From: an uncultured Peptostreptococcaceae bacterium
Lineage (GTDB): Bacteria; Bacillota; Clostridia; Peptostreptococcales; Peptostreptococcaceae
Assembly: GCA_947072565.1 (NCBI GenBank)
Contig: CAMTIM010000043.1
Location: forward strand, 124,001-188,000
Direction of reading: 5' to 3'
DNA length: 64,000 nucleotides
The notes beneath the pieces were generated by a model, which saw only the letters and a program-made list of their open reading frames with translations, made no database searches and was not told where the DNA came from. Below are positions 17,140-24,836 of this stretch, piece after piece (position 1 is the first letter of the stretch; each line of letters opens with the position of its first letter). Both the position numbers and the translations under genes were made by a program.

Positions 17140-17490
17140 ATGTATAATGTACGAGAAATGTTAAATTCATTTTCACAAGGTTTAGAGAAATTAACAGAAA
17201 CTAATAAACAAAATGTAGCTGCATTTAGCAGACTTTTAAGTTCAACTTATAAACCAGGGGTTTTAGACACTAAAACAAAAGAATTAATGAGTGTTGCTAT
17301 TGGGGTTTATAGTCGTTGTGAATATTGTATCGTTTATCACTGTTATAAAGCTTTAGAATCAGGAGCTACTAGAGAAGAAATACTAGAATCTGCTATGGTT
17401 TCTGTAGCTTTTGGTGGGGGACCTTCTATGGCTTATGCATCTACTCTTTTAAGTGAGTGTTTAGATGAGTTTGAAAAAGATTTTAAATAA
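17140..17490 (+). CDS. Carboxymuconolactone decarboxylase / AhpD-like protein
   Basis: 116 residues. The core has SRCEYCIVYHCYKALESGA, a CxxC followed by His, as in AhpD-type peroxidase and disulfide reductase proteins of the carboxymuconolactone decarboxylase family. A redox role is therefore likelier than true decarboxylation. The ribosome site is AAGGGGGG. It follows a marR gene on the same strand, with a palindrome over its promoter, which suggests inducible expression under oxidative or toxic-compound stress. Confidence 0.85.
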   Translation: MYNVREMLNSFSQGLEKLTETNKQNVAAFSRLLSSTYKPGVLDTKTKELMSVAIGVYSRCEYCIVYHCYKALESGATREEILESAMVSVAFGGGPSMAYASTLLSECLDEFEKDFK

Positions 17491-17497
17491 AAAACAA

Positions 17498-17529
17498 AAA
17501 AAATGGAGTTAAATTCAACTCCATTTTTT
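17498..17529. terminator. Bidirectional terminator between the AhpD-like gene and trpS
   Basis: AAAAAATGGAGTT pairs with AACTCCATTTTTT. The A- and T-runs make it usable by both convergent transcripts. Confidence 0.88.
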
Positions 17530-17536
17530 ATTTAAT

Positions 17537-18541
17537 CTATAAAAATTTACGTTCTATTAATCCTACTTTTTTGTATACTTTTCTTAATGTTTTTCTAGCT
17601 TGTTTTTCAGCTTTATTTGCACCTAGTGCGTATACATTTTCTAAATAATCTTTATTATTTAAAAGGTCATTGTATTTTTCTCTAATAGGTCTTAAAGTTT
17701 CTATAAGTACTTCTGCTACATCTTCTTTAAATACTCCATATCCCTTACCTTCATACATAGATAATAATTCTTCTACTGATTTATTGTCTAGTTGTGAATA
17801 AATGTCTAATAAGTTCTTTATTCCCGGTTGTTCATCAGTATAATTTACTATACCTAGTGAATCAGTTACACTTCTTTTTACTTTTCTTCTTATTGTATCT
17901 GTATCATCAGCTAAAAGTATAAATGAATTTTCATTAGAATCTGACTTACTCATTTTTTTAGTAGGCTCTTGTAAACTCATTACTCTTCCTACTTCTTTTG
18001 GTATATATGGTTCTGGTATCTTAAATGTTTCAGAGTATCTATTGTTAAATCTAGCTCCTAAATCACGAGCTAATTCTAAATGTTGTTTTTGATCTTCTCC
18101 AACTGGAACTAAATCAGTTTGATATAAAAGTATATCTGCTGCCATAAGTACTGGGTATGTGAATAATCCTGCATTTAAATTCGCTTCACTTTTTTGTGAT
18201 TTATCTTTAAATTGAGTCATTCTACTTAATTCACCCATGTAAGTCATAGTATTTAATATCCACATAAGTTCAGTATGTGCACTTACATGTGATTGTATGA
18301 ATATGGTATTTTTTTCTGGATCTAATCCACAAGCTAAATATTGAGCAAGTAATTGCATAGTATTAGCTCTTAAATCTTTAGCTTCTTGAGGTACTGTTAT
18401 AGCGTGTAAATCAACTACACTATAAAAGCAATCATACTCATTTTGAAGCTTAGTCCAGTTTTGTATAGCTCCTAGATAATTTCCTAAAGTCATTTTTCCA
18501 GATGGTTGAGCACCACTAAATATTATTTTCTTTTCACTCAT
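17537..18541 (-). CDS. trpS: Tryptophanyl-tRNA synthetase
   Basis: 334 residues, class I synthetase. The HIGH-like motif is GAQPSGKMTLGNYLGA at the N-terminus, and the KMSKS loop is KKMSKSDSNENS near residue 200. It charges tRNA-Trp. The ATG at 18541 follows GGGGTGAGA, and the gene begins 11 bp after mtnN. The T-box ahead of mtnN carries a UGG specifier, so the pair should respond to uncharged tRNA-Trp. Confidence 0.97.
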   Translation of the reverse strand: MSEKKIIFSGAQPSGKMTLGNYLGAIQNWTKLQNEYDCFYSVVDLHAITVPQEAKDLRANTMQLLAQYLACGLDPEKNTIFIQSHVSAHTELMWILNTMTYMGELSRMTQFKDKSQKSEANLNAGLFTYPVLMAADILLYQTDLVPVGEDQKQHLELARDLGARFNNRYSETFKIPEPYIPKEVGRVMSLQEPTKKMSKSDSNENSFILLADDTDTIRRKVKRSVTDSLGIVNYTDEQPGIKNLLDIYSQLDNKSVEELLSMYEGKGYGVFKEDVAEVLIETLRPIREKYNDLLNNKDYLENVYALGANKAEKQARKTLRKVYKKVGLIERKFL

Positions 18542-18552
18542 TAATCTCACCC

Positions 18553-19251
18553 CTATATTGATTTTAACATGTTAACTACTATATCTTTAGAATTATGAGC
18601 TGCATCTTGAACAAATTCATCATATGTTATATCAGCAGTTCCATCAGCTTTATCAGACATTGCTCTTATTATTACAAATGGTGTAGCATTTAATGCACAT
18701 ACATGAGCAATAGCAGCTCCTTCCATTTCTCCACAATATGCACCAAATTCATTTACTAATTCGTCTTTTAATTCTTTAGAGCTTATGAATATATCTCCTG
18801 ATACAACTCTTCCTTTAACTACTTTATGAGTTTTAGTTTCTGCTACTGAAGACTCATAAGCTGCTTTTACAAGTCTCTCATCAGCTACGAAAGTTGAACT
18901 CTCCATTCTTGGTATTACACCTTTTTTATCTCCAAATACAGTTGTATCAAAATCATGTTGTATTGCATCTGTTGATATAACTATATCATATACTCCTAAA
19001 TCAGAATGTAGAGCACCTGCAACACCTGTATTAACTATTGCATCTACATCAAATTCACTTATTAGTATTTGTGTACATAATGCTGAATTTACTTTACCTA
19101 TTCCACATCTTACTAAAACTATTTCTTTTCCTTCTAATGTTCCTTTGTAAAATTTTAAACTAGCCTTTTCTACAGTTTCTCTAACTTCCATTAGTTGTAC
19201 TAATATATCTACTTCTTCATCCATTGCTCCGATTATACCTATTCTTTTCAT
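18553..19251 (-). CDS. mtnN: 5'-methylthioadenosine/S-adenosylhomocysteine nucleosidase
   Basis: 232 residues, normal length. It hydrolyses MTA and SAH to adenine and a thioribose compound, recycling SAM by-products and feeding the LuxS route if present. The N-terminus KRIGIIGAMDEEVDIL, the segment NTGVAGALHSDLGVYDIVIS and the catalytic region MEGAAIAHVC and RAMSDKADG are typical. It stands between a Trp T-box leader and trpS, with no separate promoter seen, so it may be induced by tryptophan limitation. Confidence 0.95.
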   Translation of the reverse strand: MKRIGIIGAMDEEVDILVQLMEVRETVEKASLKFYKGTLEGKEIVLVRCGIGKVNSALCTQILISEFDVDAIVNTGVAGALHSDLGVYDIVISTDAIQHDFDTTVFGDKKGVIPRMESSTFVADERLVKAAYESSVAETKTHKVVKGRVVSGDIFISSKELKDELVNEFGAYCGEMEGAAIAHVCALNATPFVIIRAMSDKADGTADITYDEFVQDAAHNSKDIVVNMLKSI

Positions 19252-19282
19252 AAGAACCTCCTACATTTTTCAATATTAAAAA

Positions 19283-19530
19283 ATCCGCCCTATATTAAAC
19301 TATAGGACGGATATATTTCCGTGGTACCACCTAAATTATATATGCTTAAAAGCACATATCACTTAATATCTGCTGTAACGTGCAGTCACGATATAAGCTA
19401 ATCTACAAATGTATTTCACTTTATTCCTCCAAGGTCCATTCACTAAATTCTTTATGTTAAGTTCTCAGCATCCTTAACTCTCTGTACTAAAACCATTTTA
19501 GTTACTAATCCTTATCTTAGGATTTAATTA
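19283..19530 (-). promoter_or_regulatory. T-box leader, UGG (Trp) specifier, for mtnN-trpS
   Basis: On the minus strand the Stem I elements AGTAAC and AGAGAG are followed by GAATGGACCTTGGAG, where UGG is read as the specifier. The T-box sequence GGTGGTACCACGG follows, and then a terminator, ATCCGTCCTAT/ATAGGGCGGAT, with six T. Uncharged tRNA-Trp should favour the antiterminator. Confidence 0.9.
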
Positions 19531-19545
19531 TTAATTTCTTATTTT

Positions 19546-19574
19546 ATAATATGCCTTGCTCTTAAATTTGTCAA
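19546..19574 (-). promoter_or_regulatory. Sigma-A promoter of the mtnN-trpS T-box operon
   Basis: TTGACA (19569-19574), 17 bp, TATTAT (19546-19551) on the minus strand, just before the T-box. Confidence 0.85.
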
Positions 19575-19620
19575 CTATATAGTTATATTAAAAATTGCTC
19601 TTCATCATATAAAACCTTTA

Positions 19621-20139
19621 TTAAGCCAGCGCCTTAGATATTTCCGGGTTTTTAGTTATAAATCTAACCAAAATAGGTATAAATACTATCTGCACTAGCA
19701 TTCCTGGCATAGCTTTAGCTAAACTTCCAAATACAAACATCAAAGGAGTAACTTGAGGAGCTATAGTAATCGATACTAAAAATGCACCAACTACAGCAAA
19801 TAACCTTCCACCTATCATAGCACCTAATAAAGATATATATGTGTTCTTTGTTTTGATAAATAAAAAACCTGTTATAATTCCATATGCACAAAGTTCAAAA
19901 ACCATTATAGGCATAACAGGAACTAACGGTGGCATTCCTGTCATAAAGCTACTTAATATAGGAGTAAGTACTCCAACTATTCCACCATATAGTGGCCCTA
20001 ATAAAAATCCAGCTATTAAAACGGGTATATGCATTGGTAAAAATATTGCTCCAGCTAAATTAACTGTATGAAATATCATAGGAACTATTATACCAAATGC
20101 TATAAACAATCCTGACAAAACTATTTTCTTATTTCTCAT
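19621..20139 (-). CDS. ECF transporter S-component (substrate-binding membrane subunit)
   Basis: 172 residues, five or six hydrophobic segments. The conserved stretches LAGAIFLPMHIPVLIAGFLL and PILSSFMTGMPPLVPVMP fit the general ECF S-component family. S-components capture vitamins or other cofactors and borrow shared EcfAA'T energising units, none of which is nearby. The substrate is not assignable. It is 26 bp downstream of the methyltransferase gene and probably the last gene of the His-rich metal operon, which suggests a related substrate. That link is inference. Confidence 0.8.
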   Translation of the reverse strand: MRNKKIVLSGLFIAFGIIVPMIFHTVNLAGAIFLPMHIPVLIAGFLLGPLYGGIVGVLTPILSSFMTGMPPLVPVMPIMVFELCAYGIITGFLFIKTKNTYISLLGAMIGGRLFAVVGAFLVSITIAPQVTPLMFVFGSLAKAMPGMLVQIVFIPILVRFITKNPEISKALA

Positions 20140-20165
20140 AATCCAATCCCCCTAAATTGTATATT

Positions 20166-20756
20166 CTAGCCTCTACTTATAACTAAGTAGTAAAGTTCAT
20201 CATTTTCAAAAGCATCTACTACGTTCAATCCTACTTCTTCAAATAACAGTTTTTGCTCAATAACCGGAATAAGAATATCTTTGCTAACGCTTTTATCTTT
20301 TTCTTTATGCATATTATTCAAGAAAAATCTGCTATTAGAATGAGCTATTATTAGTTTTCCATTTTCCTTTAAGTTTTTTTCAACTAAGGTCTTAATTGTA
20401 TATGTTTTGTCTTTTAAATGCGGAAACATAGAATAAAGAATTATCTTATCATAACTTTCATTAATCACAGACTTTTCAATATCTATCAATTCAAAATCTA
20501 CATTATCTATATTTTGAAATTTTTCATTAGCAATATCAAGCATCCCCTGTGAAATATCTATTCCTTTTATCGCGCCGTTAGGATTTATTTTTTTCAAAAA
20601 TGGGATTAAAACTCCCGTTCCCGTACCTACATCTAATATACTATTATTATTTTTTATGTTTATTTTAGATAAAAGAGTATTTATTTTTTCTTCATTCACT
20701 TCTATAATACTATCCCATTCTTTTGCTATAGAATTGAAAAATTCTACTTGCCCCAT
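20166..20756 (-). CDS. Class I SAM-dependent methyltransferase
   Basis: 196 residues. SAM-binding motif I is ILDVGTGTGVLIPFL near residue 48, and GIDISQGMLDIA and YDKIILYSMFPHL follow. The ATG at 20756 follows AAGGAGATA. The frame open to 20843 overlaps the upstream ATPase gene and is not used. Its place directly after an ABC importer of the iron/cobalamin type, and before an ECF S-component, suggests it modifies an imported or exported chelator or cofactor. The substrate is unknown. Confidence 0.85.
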   Translation of the reverse strand: MGQVEFFNSIAKEWDSIIEVNEEKINTLLSKINIKNNNSILDVGTGTGVLIPFLKKINPNGAIKGIDISQGMLDIANEKFQNIDNVDFELIDIEKSVINESYDKIILYSMFPHLKDKTYTIKTLVEKNLKENGKLIIAHSNSRFFLNNMHKEKDKSVSKDILIPVIEQKLLFEEVGLNVVDAFENDELYYLVISRG

Positions 20757-20775
20757 AATATATCTCCTTTTTATC

Positions 20776-21633
20776 TTATTGGAATGCGTGTTTATGGTAA
20801 TGTACATGTTCCCCACTAAATCCATCTTCATGAATATGGTCATGTCCTACCCCATTTATATGTTCATGAGTGTGCATAAATGAAACTTGTAATTTTTTAT
20901 TTATAGGGTTAACTCCAACATAAGCATTAACTCCAAATACATCCTTTAACATTTCTGATGTTATTACTTCCTCTACCGTTCCAAACTTTATCACTTGTCC
21001 GTTTTTCATTACTACTATATAGTCACAATACATAGATGCTATGTTCATATCATGTATAGCTGACAAAGTTGTTATATTAAGACTTTTAACTAAATCCATA
21101 AGTTGTATTTGATACCCTATATCTAAATGATTTGTTGGTTCATCTAGTATTAAGAAATCTGTATTTTGAACTAAAGCTCTAGCTATTAACGTTCTTTGTT
21201 TTTCTCCACCCGATAACTTTGAAAAGCTTCTACCACTATAATCATCTAGTCCTACCTTTTTTAACATATCTTTTACCATATTTAAATCACTTTTAGAATA
21301 GTCCTCAAATATAGATTTGTATGGATATCTTCCCATTTTTACTATTTGTTCAACAGTAAAATCAAATTGAGAGCTTCCTTCTTGAGCTAAGACTGCAATT
21401 TCTTTTGCACATTCTTTATCTTTCATATTAGATAATTCCTTATCATCTAGTATGATACTCCCACTAGACGGTTTATGAAGCCTATATATATTTTTAAGTA
21501 ATGTAGACTTTCCACAACCATTTGGTCCTATAACCCCTATAAATGATCCTTTAGGAACGTCAAAAGATATTCCTTTTAATATTTCTTTTTTATCGATACT
21601 AAATCTTAAATTTTCAACCTGTAATTTTTTCAT
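20776..21633 (-). CDS. ABC importer ATPase (FecE/BtuD type) with His-rich tail
   Basis: 285 residues. Walker A is GPNGCGKST, the signature is LSGGEKQ, Walker B is FLILDEPTNHLD, and the switch His follows in SAIHDMN. This is the FecE/BtuD subfamily. The last 32 residues (HTHEHINGVGHDHIHEDGF and on) are very His-rich and are not part of the usual ATPase. The same module occurs in the small protein at 23897-24169. A tail like this could sense or store the metal. The start overlaps the permease stop. Confidence 0.92.
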   Translation of the reverse strand: MKKLQVENLRFSIDKKEILKGISFDVPKGSFIGVIGPNGCGKSTLLKNIYRLHKPSSGSIILDDKELSNMKDKECAKEIAVLAQEGSSQFDFTVEQIVKMGRYPYKSIFEDYSKSDLNMVKDMLKKVGLDDYSGRSFSKLSGGEKQRTLIARALVQNTDFLILDEPTNHLDIGYQIQLMDLVKSLNITTLSAIHDMNIASMYCDYIVVMKNGQVIKFGTVEEVITSEMLKDVFGVNAYVGVNPINKKLQVSFMHTHEHINGVGHDHIHEDGFSGEHVHYHKHAFQ

Positions 21634-22715
21634 TAATCTTTTCCTCCAAATTCATAATTTTTCTTAGAAATTAAATATAAGAAGAATGGTCCACCAACTA
21701 ATGAAGTTATTATTCCTATTGGTATTTCTATTGGAGGGAAAAGCGCCCTCGCCACAACATCTGATAGTATTAAAAATATCGATCCTACTAAAGATGAAAG
21801 TATTATAAGTTTTTTATGATCACTTCCTGCTATAGTTCTACATATATGTGGAACTACAAGACCTATAAATCCTATCGCACCTGTTATTGCAACTAATGTT
21901 GATGTAAGCAATGTTGCTAGTATTAATATTATTGATTTTACAAGTTTTACATTTATACCAAGTATTATTGCATTATCATCTCCAAGAAGTAATATATCTA
22001 GAGATTTAGACATTACAAATCCTACTATTACAACTAAAACTAAAACAATAAATGGAAGTAATAAAACATCCCACTTTGCACCGCCTAAACTACCTATTGT
22101 CCAAAACAATGCATTTTTTGCTTGATTAGAATTATCAGCTGAATATATAAGTAAGTTAGTAAGTGCAGAAAATATTGTTGATATCGCCATTCCAGATAGT
22201 ACCAATCGTGTTGTTGACGTTGATTTCCCCATTTGGGTACCTATTGCAAATACTAACACTCCAGATATCATAGATCCAACAAATGCTCCAGTAGTTATAC
22301 TGTTTATTCCAAGTGTTGATATTCCACCAAGCACTATAACCCCAACAGCTCCGCAAGATGCACCAGAAGATATACCTAATATATAAGGTTCTGCTATTGG
22401 GTTTTTTGTTACACATTGCATAAGCACACCACAAATAGCAAGTCCTGCTCCACATATACCTCCTAATAAAACTCTTGGAAACCTAATTTCCCATATTATA
22501 TTCTCAAACATAACATTCCAATTTATTTCAAATATATTTCCATTTGAAAGCTTGTTAAGTAATACCTTATAAACTACTCCAGGCTCTATATATGTACTAC
22601 CTACAGCTATCGCACCTATTATTACAGCTAGTAAAATAATGCTAAGTGCTAAAGTCCAAAAGAAGAAACCTTTCTTTTTAGAAAGGTTATTGGCATTTTT
22701 TGCTACTACTTGCAT
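21633..22715 (-). CDS. FecCD-family ABC permease for metal chelate or cobalamin uptake
   Basis: 360 residues with about ten membrane helices. Family blocks include GGICGAGLAICGVLMQ, NPIAEPYILGISSGASCGA and GAIGFIGLVVPHICR. It would form a homodimer with two copies of the ATPase encoded next. It overlaps the upstream binding-protein gene (TAATG) and the downstream ATPase gene, so the three are translationally coupled. The substrate class is siderophore, heme, cobalamin or a metal. The His-rich neighbours favour a metal or metal chelate. Confidence 0.92.
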   Translation of the reverse strand: MQVVAKNANNLSKKKGFFFWTLALSIILLAVIIGAIAVGSTYIEPGVVYKVLLNKLSNGNIFEINWNVMFENIIWEIRFPRVLLGGICGAGLAICGVLMQCVTKNPIAEPYILGISSGASCGAVGVIVLGGISTLGINSITTGAFVGSMISGVLVFAIGTQMGKSTSTTRLVLSGMAISTIFSALTNLLIYSADNSNQAKNALFWTIGSLGGAKWDVLLLPFIVLVLVVIVGFVMSKSLDILLLGDDNAIILGINVKLVKSIILILATLLTSTLVAITGAIGFIGLVVPHICRTIAGSDHKKLIILSSLVGSIFLILSDVVARALFPPIEIPIGIITSLVGGPFFLYLISKKNYEFGGKD

Positions 22716-23743
22716 TACTTATTCTCTCCAAAGAAATATCCATGCATCTTCTCTACAAGTTTAGCATTTCTAACGCCTGGAGATAAATCTGCTAATCCTA
22801 CAACATATATTTTATTATTTTTTATAGCATCCACATTTTTAAGAGCTGGGTGACTCTTTAAAAAGTTTATTTTATCTTGAACTGGCTCTCCTGCCATAAA
22901 ATCAGTTACTAAGATAACTTCTGGATTTTGAGCTACTATACTCTCCCAAGAAACATTTATATAAGGTTTTTTAGCATCTTTACCAAATACATTATTTCCT
23001 CCTGCATGATTTATTAAGTCATTAGCCAATCCTGATCCAACTACCATAGCATCTTTTTCCCCTGAGTCGTAAACCATCATTTTAACTCTATCTTCATCTT
23101 TAATATCTCCAACTTTATCAGTTACAACTTTTATATCACTTTTCATTTTATCTATAATTTCTTTAGCTTTATTCTCAACCCCAAATATTTTTCCTAATAA
23201 TTCAAAATCTTCATAAACCGTTTCTAATTTAGCATCTGGTGCATAAGATTTTGCCATAAATGGAGTTATATCATTTTTTATAAGTTCATCTGGTGCACCT
23301 GTAGTTTCAGCACTTATAGAAGAATCCCATCCACTAACAAAGTCTGCACCTGTAGCCATAAATCCTTCCTTTGATACAGAGTGATTTTCTCCTATTTCAA
23401 GTTGAGGTATTTTATCATATTCTTCTTTAAATTCTGGTAATATTGGATTATCTAAAAGAGCAGTTCCCGCTATTTTATCGCCTAAATCAAGTGCAAGTAA
23501 CATTTCAGTCATAAATTGTGATAATGTAACAGCCTTTTGACGTGGAGTCTCAACTTTAACATTATAATCTTTTGCTGCATCTGAGTATACAAACTCTACT
23601 GGTTTGAAGTTACTTGCTTCAACCTTAGTCTGTGGTTTATCATTGTTTTCTTTATTTTTAGATGAACACCCCACAACATTTAAAGTTAACCCTGCTATTG
23701 CTAATACTACTAAAAACCTTTTCAAACTTTTGCTTTTTACCAT
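22715..23743 (-). CDS. ABC importer substrate-binding lipoprotein (FecB/BtuF type)
   Basis: 342 residues. The signal peptide ends in a lipobox-like VVGC at about residue 26, so the protein is probably lipid-anchored. The class III binding fold is shown by RQKAVTLSQFMTEMLLALDL, GADFVSGWD and NPEVILVTDF. It delivers substrate to the FecCD permease. The substrate cannot be assigned from sequence. A 12-bp-stem hairpin with a T-run separates it from the His-rich gene, which may lower its expression relative to that gene. Confidence 0.9.
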   Translation of the reverse strand: MVKSKSLKRFLVVLAIAGLTLNVVGCSSKNKENNDKPQTKVEASNFKPVEFVYSDAAKDYNVKVETPRQKAVTLSQFMTEMLLALDLGDKIAGTALLDNPILPEFKEEYDKIPQLEIGENHSVSKEGFMATGADFVSGWDSSISAETTGAPDELIKNDITPFMAKSYAPDAKLETVYEDFELLGKIFGVENKAKEIIDKMKSDIKVVTDKVGDIKDEDRVKMMVYDSGEKDAMVVGSGLANDLINHAGGNNVFGKDAKKPYINVSWESIVAQNPEVILVTDFMAGEPVQDKINFLKSHPALKNVDAIKNNKIYVVGLADLSPGVRNAKLVEKMHGYFFGENK

Positions 23744-23785
23744 AATATTTTCCCCCTAGAATTTTTAAATTAATTATATTTACAC

Positions 23786-23856
23786 AAAATAAAAACCATG
23801 AAGTCATATAAGGGCACAATAAATATACCTCTTAAAATACAAACCTTCATGGTTTT
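23786..23856 (-). terminator. Hairpin with large loop between the His-rich gene and the importer genes
   Basis: On the minus strand AAAACCATGAAG pairs with CTTCATGGTTTT across a 41-nt loop and is followed by TTTTTATTTT. It may be a leaky terminator or a regulated attenuator. A minor stem AAGAGG/CCCTT can form in the loop. Confidence 0.6.
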
Positions 23857-23896
23857 AATTTAATTTCTTAATTAAATTATTTTTATTATTTAATTC

Positions 23897-24169
23897 TTAT
23901 GCATGATTATGTTCATGGTCATTTGTATGAGCATGTCCATGTTCATGTGTATGCTCATGGTCATGGCTATGAGTTCCTGTAAATCCATCTTCATGGTTGT
24001 GATCATGTCCTTCACCATTTGTATGGTCATGGTCATGTCCGTGGTCATGTGTGTGTGCATGTACATGATCTTCATGATCATGACTTCCACAACAATTTTC
24101 TCCCCCACTTCCACAACATCCATTTATATGTGGATTATGATGAAATCTAAAATTATTTATCCCTAACAT
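23897..24169 (-). CDS. Small His-rich (and Cys-containing) metal-binding protein
   Basis: 90 residues, about a third of them His, mostly as alternating HDH/HEH/HTH runs from residue 29 on, plus two CCG motifs at residues 19-21 and 27-29. No signal peptide is seen, so it is probably cytoplasmic. Such composition implies Ni, Zn, Co or Cu binding, as storage or as a chaperone. The segment NGEGHDHNHEDGFTGTH closely matches the tail of the ATPase at 20776-21633, so both probably handle the same metal. The ATG at 24169 follows AGGAGGATT. A decayed copy lies upstream. Confidence 0.8.
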   Translation of the reverse strand: MLGINNFRFHHNPHINGCCGSGGENCCGSHDHEDHVHAHTHDHGHDHDHTNGEGHDHNHEDGFTGTHSHDHEHTHEHGHAHTNDHEHNHA

Positions 24170-24190
24170 ATTAATCCTCCTATTATGCAA

Positions 24191-24560
24191 TAATCTACTT
24201 TATTGTCCCTTTTCACTTATAATACTACATTGTTTTTACATATTTTGTAAATGGTTAAATCATTTTTTAGAAAATTTAGTTTTATACAATATATTTTATT
24301 TTATTACATTTTTTTCTTTCAAGAGTTTTTTTATACATTTTCCATTATTTTTCTACATTTTTTCTTTATGTATATTACATCTTCAATATATTATTTATAT
24401 ATAAACTAAATTTCATTTTAATATATTTTTTACATCAAAATATTATTCTTAAATAACATATATTTTCCTGCAATTATAGAAATAGAGTATATCAGATTTA
24501 TATTCAATCCAGATATACTCTATTTTTTAATACATAATTGTTTTTAATTTTTATAAATAT
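24191..24560. other. AT-rich intergenic region upstream of the His-rich gene
   Basis: No open frame of interest. It holds the likely promoter region of the His-rich gene, where I cannot fix a clear -35/-10 pair, and about six copies of TACAT beside T-runs (24230-24440). A 13-bp inverted repeat, AATAGAGTATATC (24481-24493) with its complement (24512-24524), may be the old terminator of the relic gene or a plus-strand terminator. Confidence 0.4.
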
Positions 24561-24650
24561 GTAACTTCCGCAACAATCTTAATCCCCCGATTTTGCATAT
24601 ATATTTATATGCTGACTGTATTGAAACCTCAAACTATTTTTTCCCAATAT
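24561..24650 (-). pseudogene. Decayed copy of the His-rich protein gene (5' part)
   Basis: Read on the minus strand without gaps, this encodes LGKNSLRFQYSQHIN, a stop, then DCCGSY, against LGINNFRFHHNPHIN and NCCGSH in the intact gene at 24169. By hand 59 of 90 bases and 14 of 30 codons match. The start is ATA instead of ATG, and codon 24 is TAA. The ribosome-site region (AGGGG) and part of the leader also align. The His-rich 3' part is gone. Confidence 0.8.
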
Positions 24651-24783
24651 ATTACATACCCCTATATGTAATTATTACTTACCTCTTACTCTTTTAAGTA
24701 TATATTCTTACATATACCTTGTAAAGGTTTTCTTATATTTGCAGAAAATTCAATTTAAGCCTTTTTTCTACTTTTTTCTACAA

Positions 24784-24830
24784 TTTAAAATACGATAAAA
24801 TCATTTTATATGAAATCATCGTATTTTAAA
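24784..24830 (-). terminator. Terminator after the AbgT-family gene
   Basis: TTTAAAATACGAT pairs with ATCGTATTTTAAA around an AT-rich loop, directly after the stop codon. Confidence 0.75.
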
Positions 24831-24836
24831 TTTATA

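Noticed and set aside
22156..22455. Trp/Cys-rich frame within the permease gene
   Set aside because: Odd composition in another frame of a clear FecCD gene.
23890..24123. Met/Thr-rich minus-strand frame of 77 residues
   Set aside because: It is a frame shift of the His-rich repeat and has no ribosome site.
23903..24166. Met-rich plus-strand frame of 87 residues
   Set aside because: It is the complement of the His codons of the real gene (CAT/ATG symmetry).
24481..24524. 13-bp inverted repeat as a functional terminator
   Set aside because: The minus-strand T-run is weak and there is no plus-strand gene; kept only as a possible relic, not as a terminator feature.
24736..24750. CodY-box-like sequence (two mismatches)
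   Set aside because: The position does not fit an active promoter, and such AT-rich words are expected by chance here.
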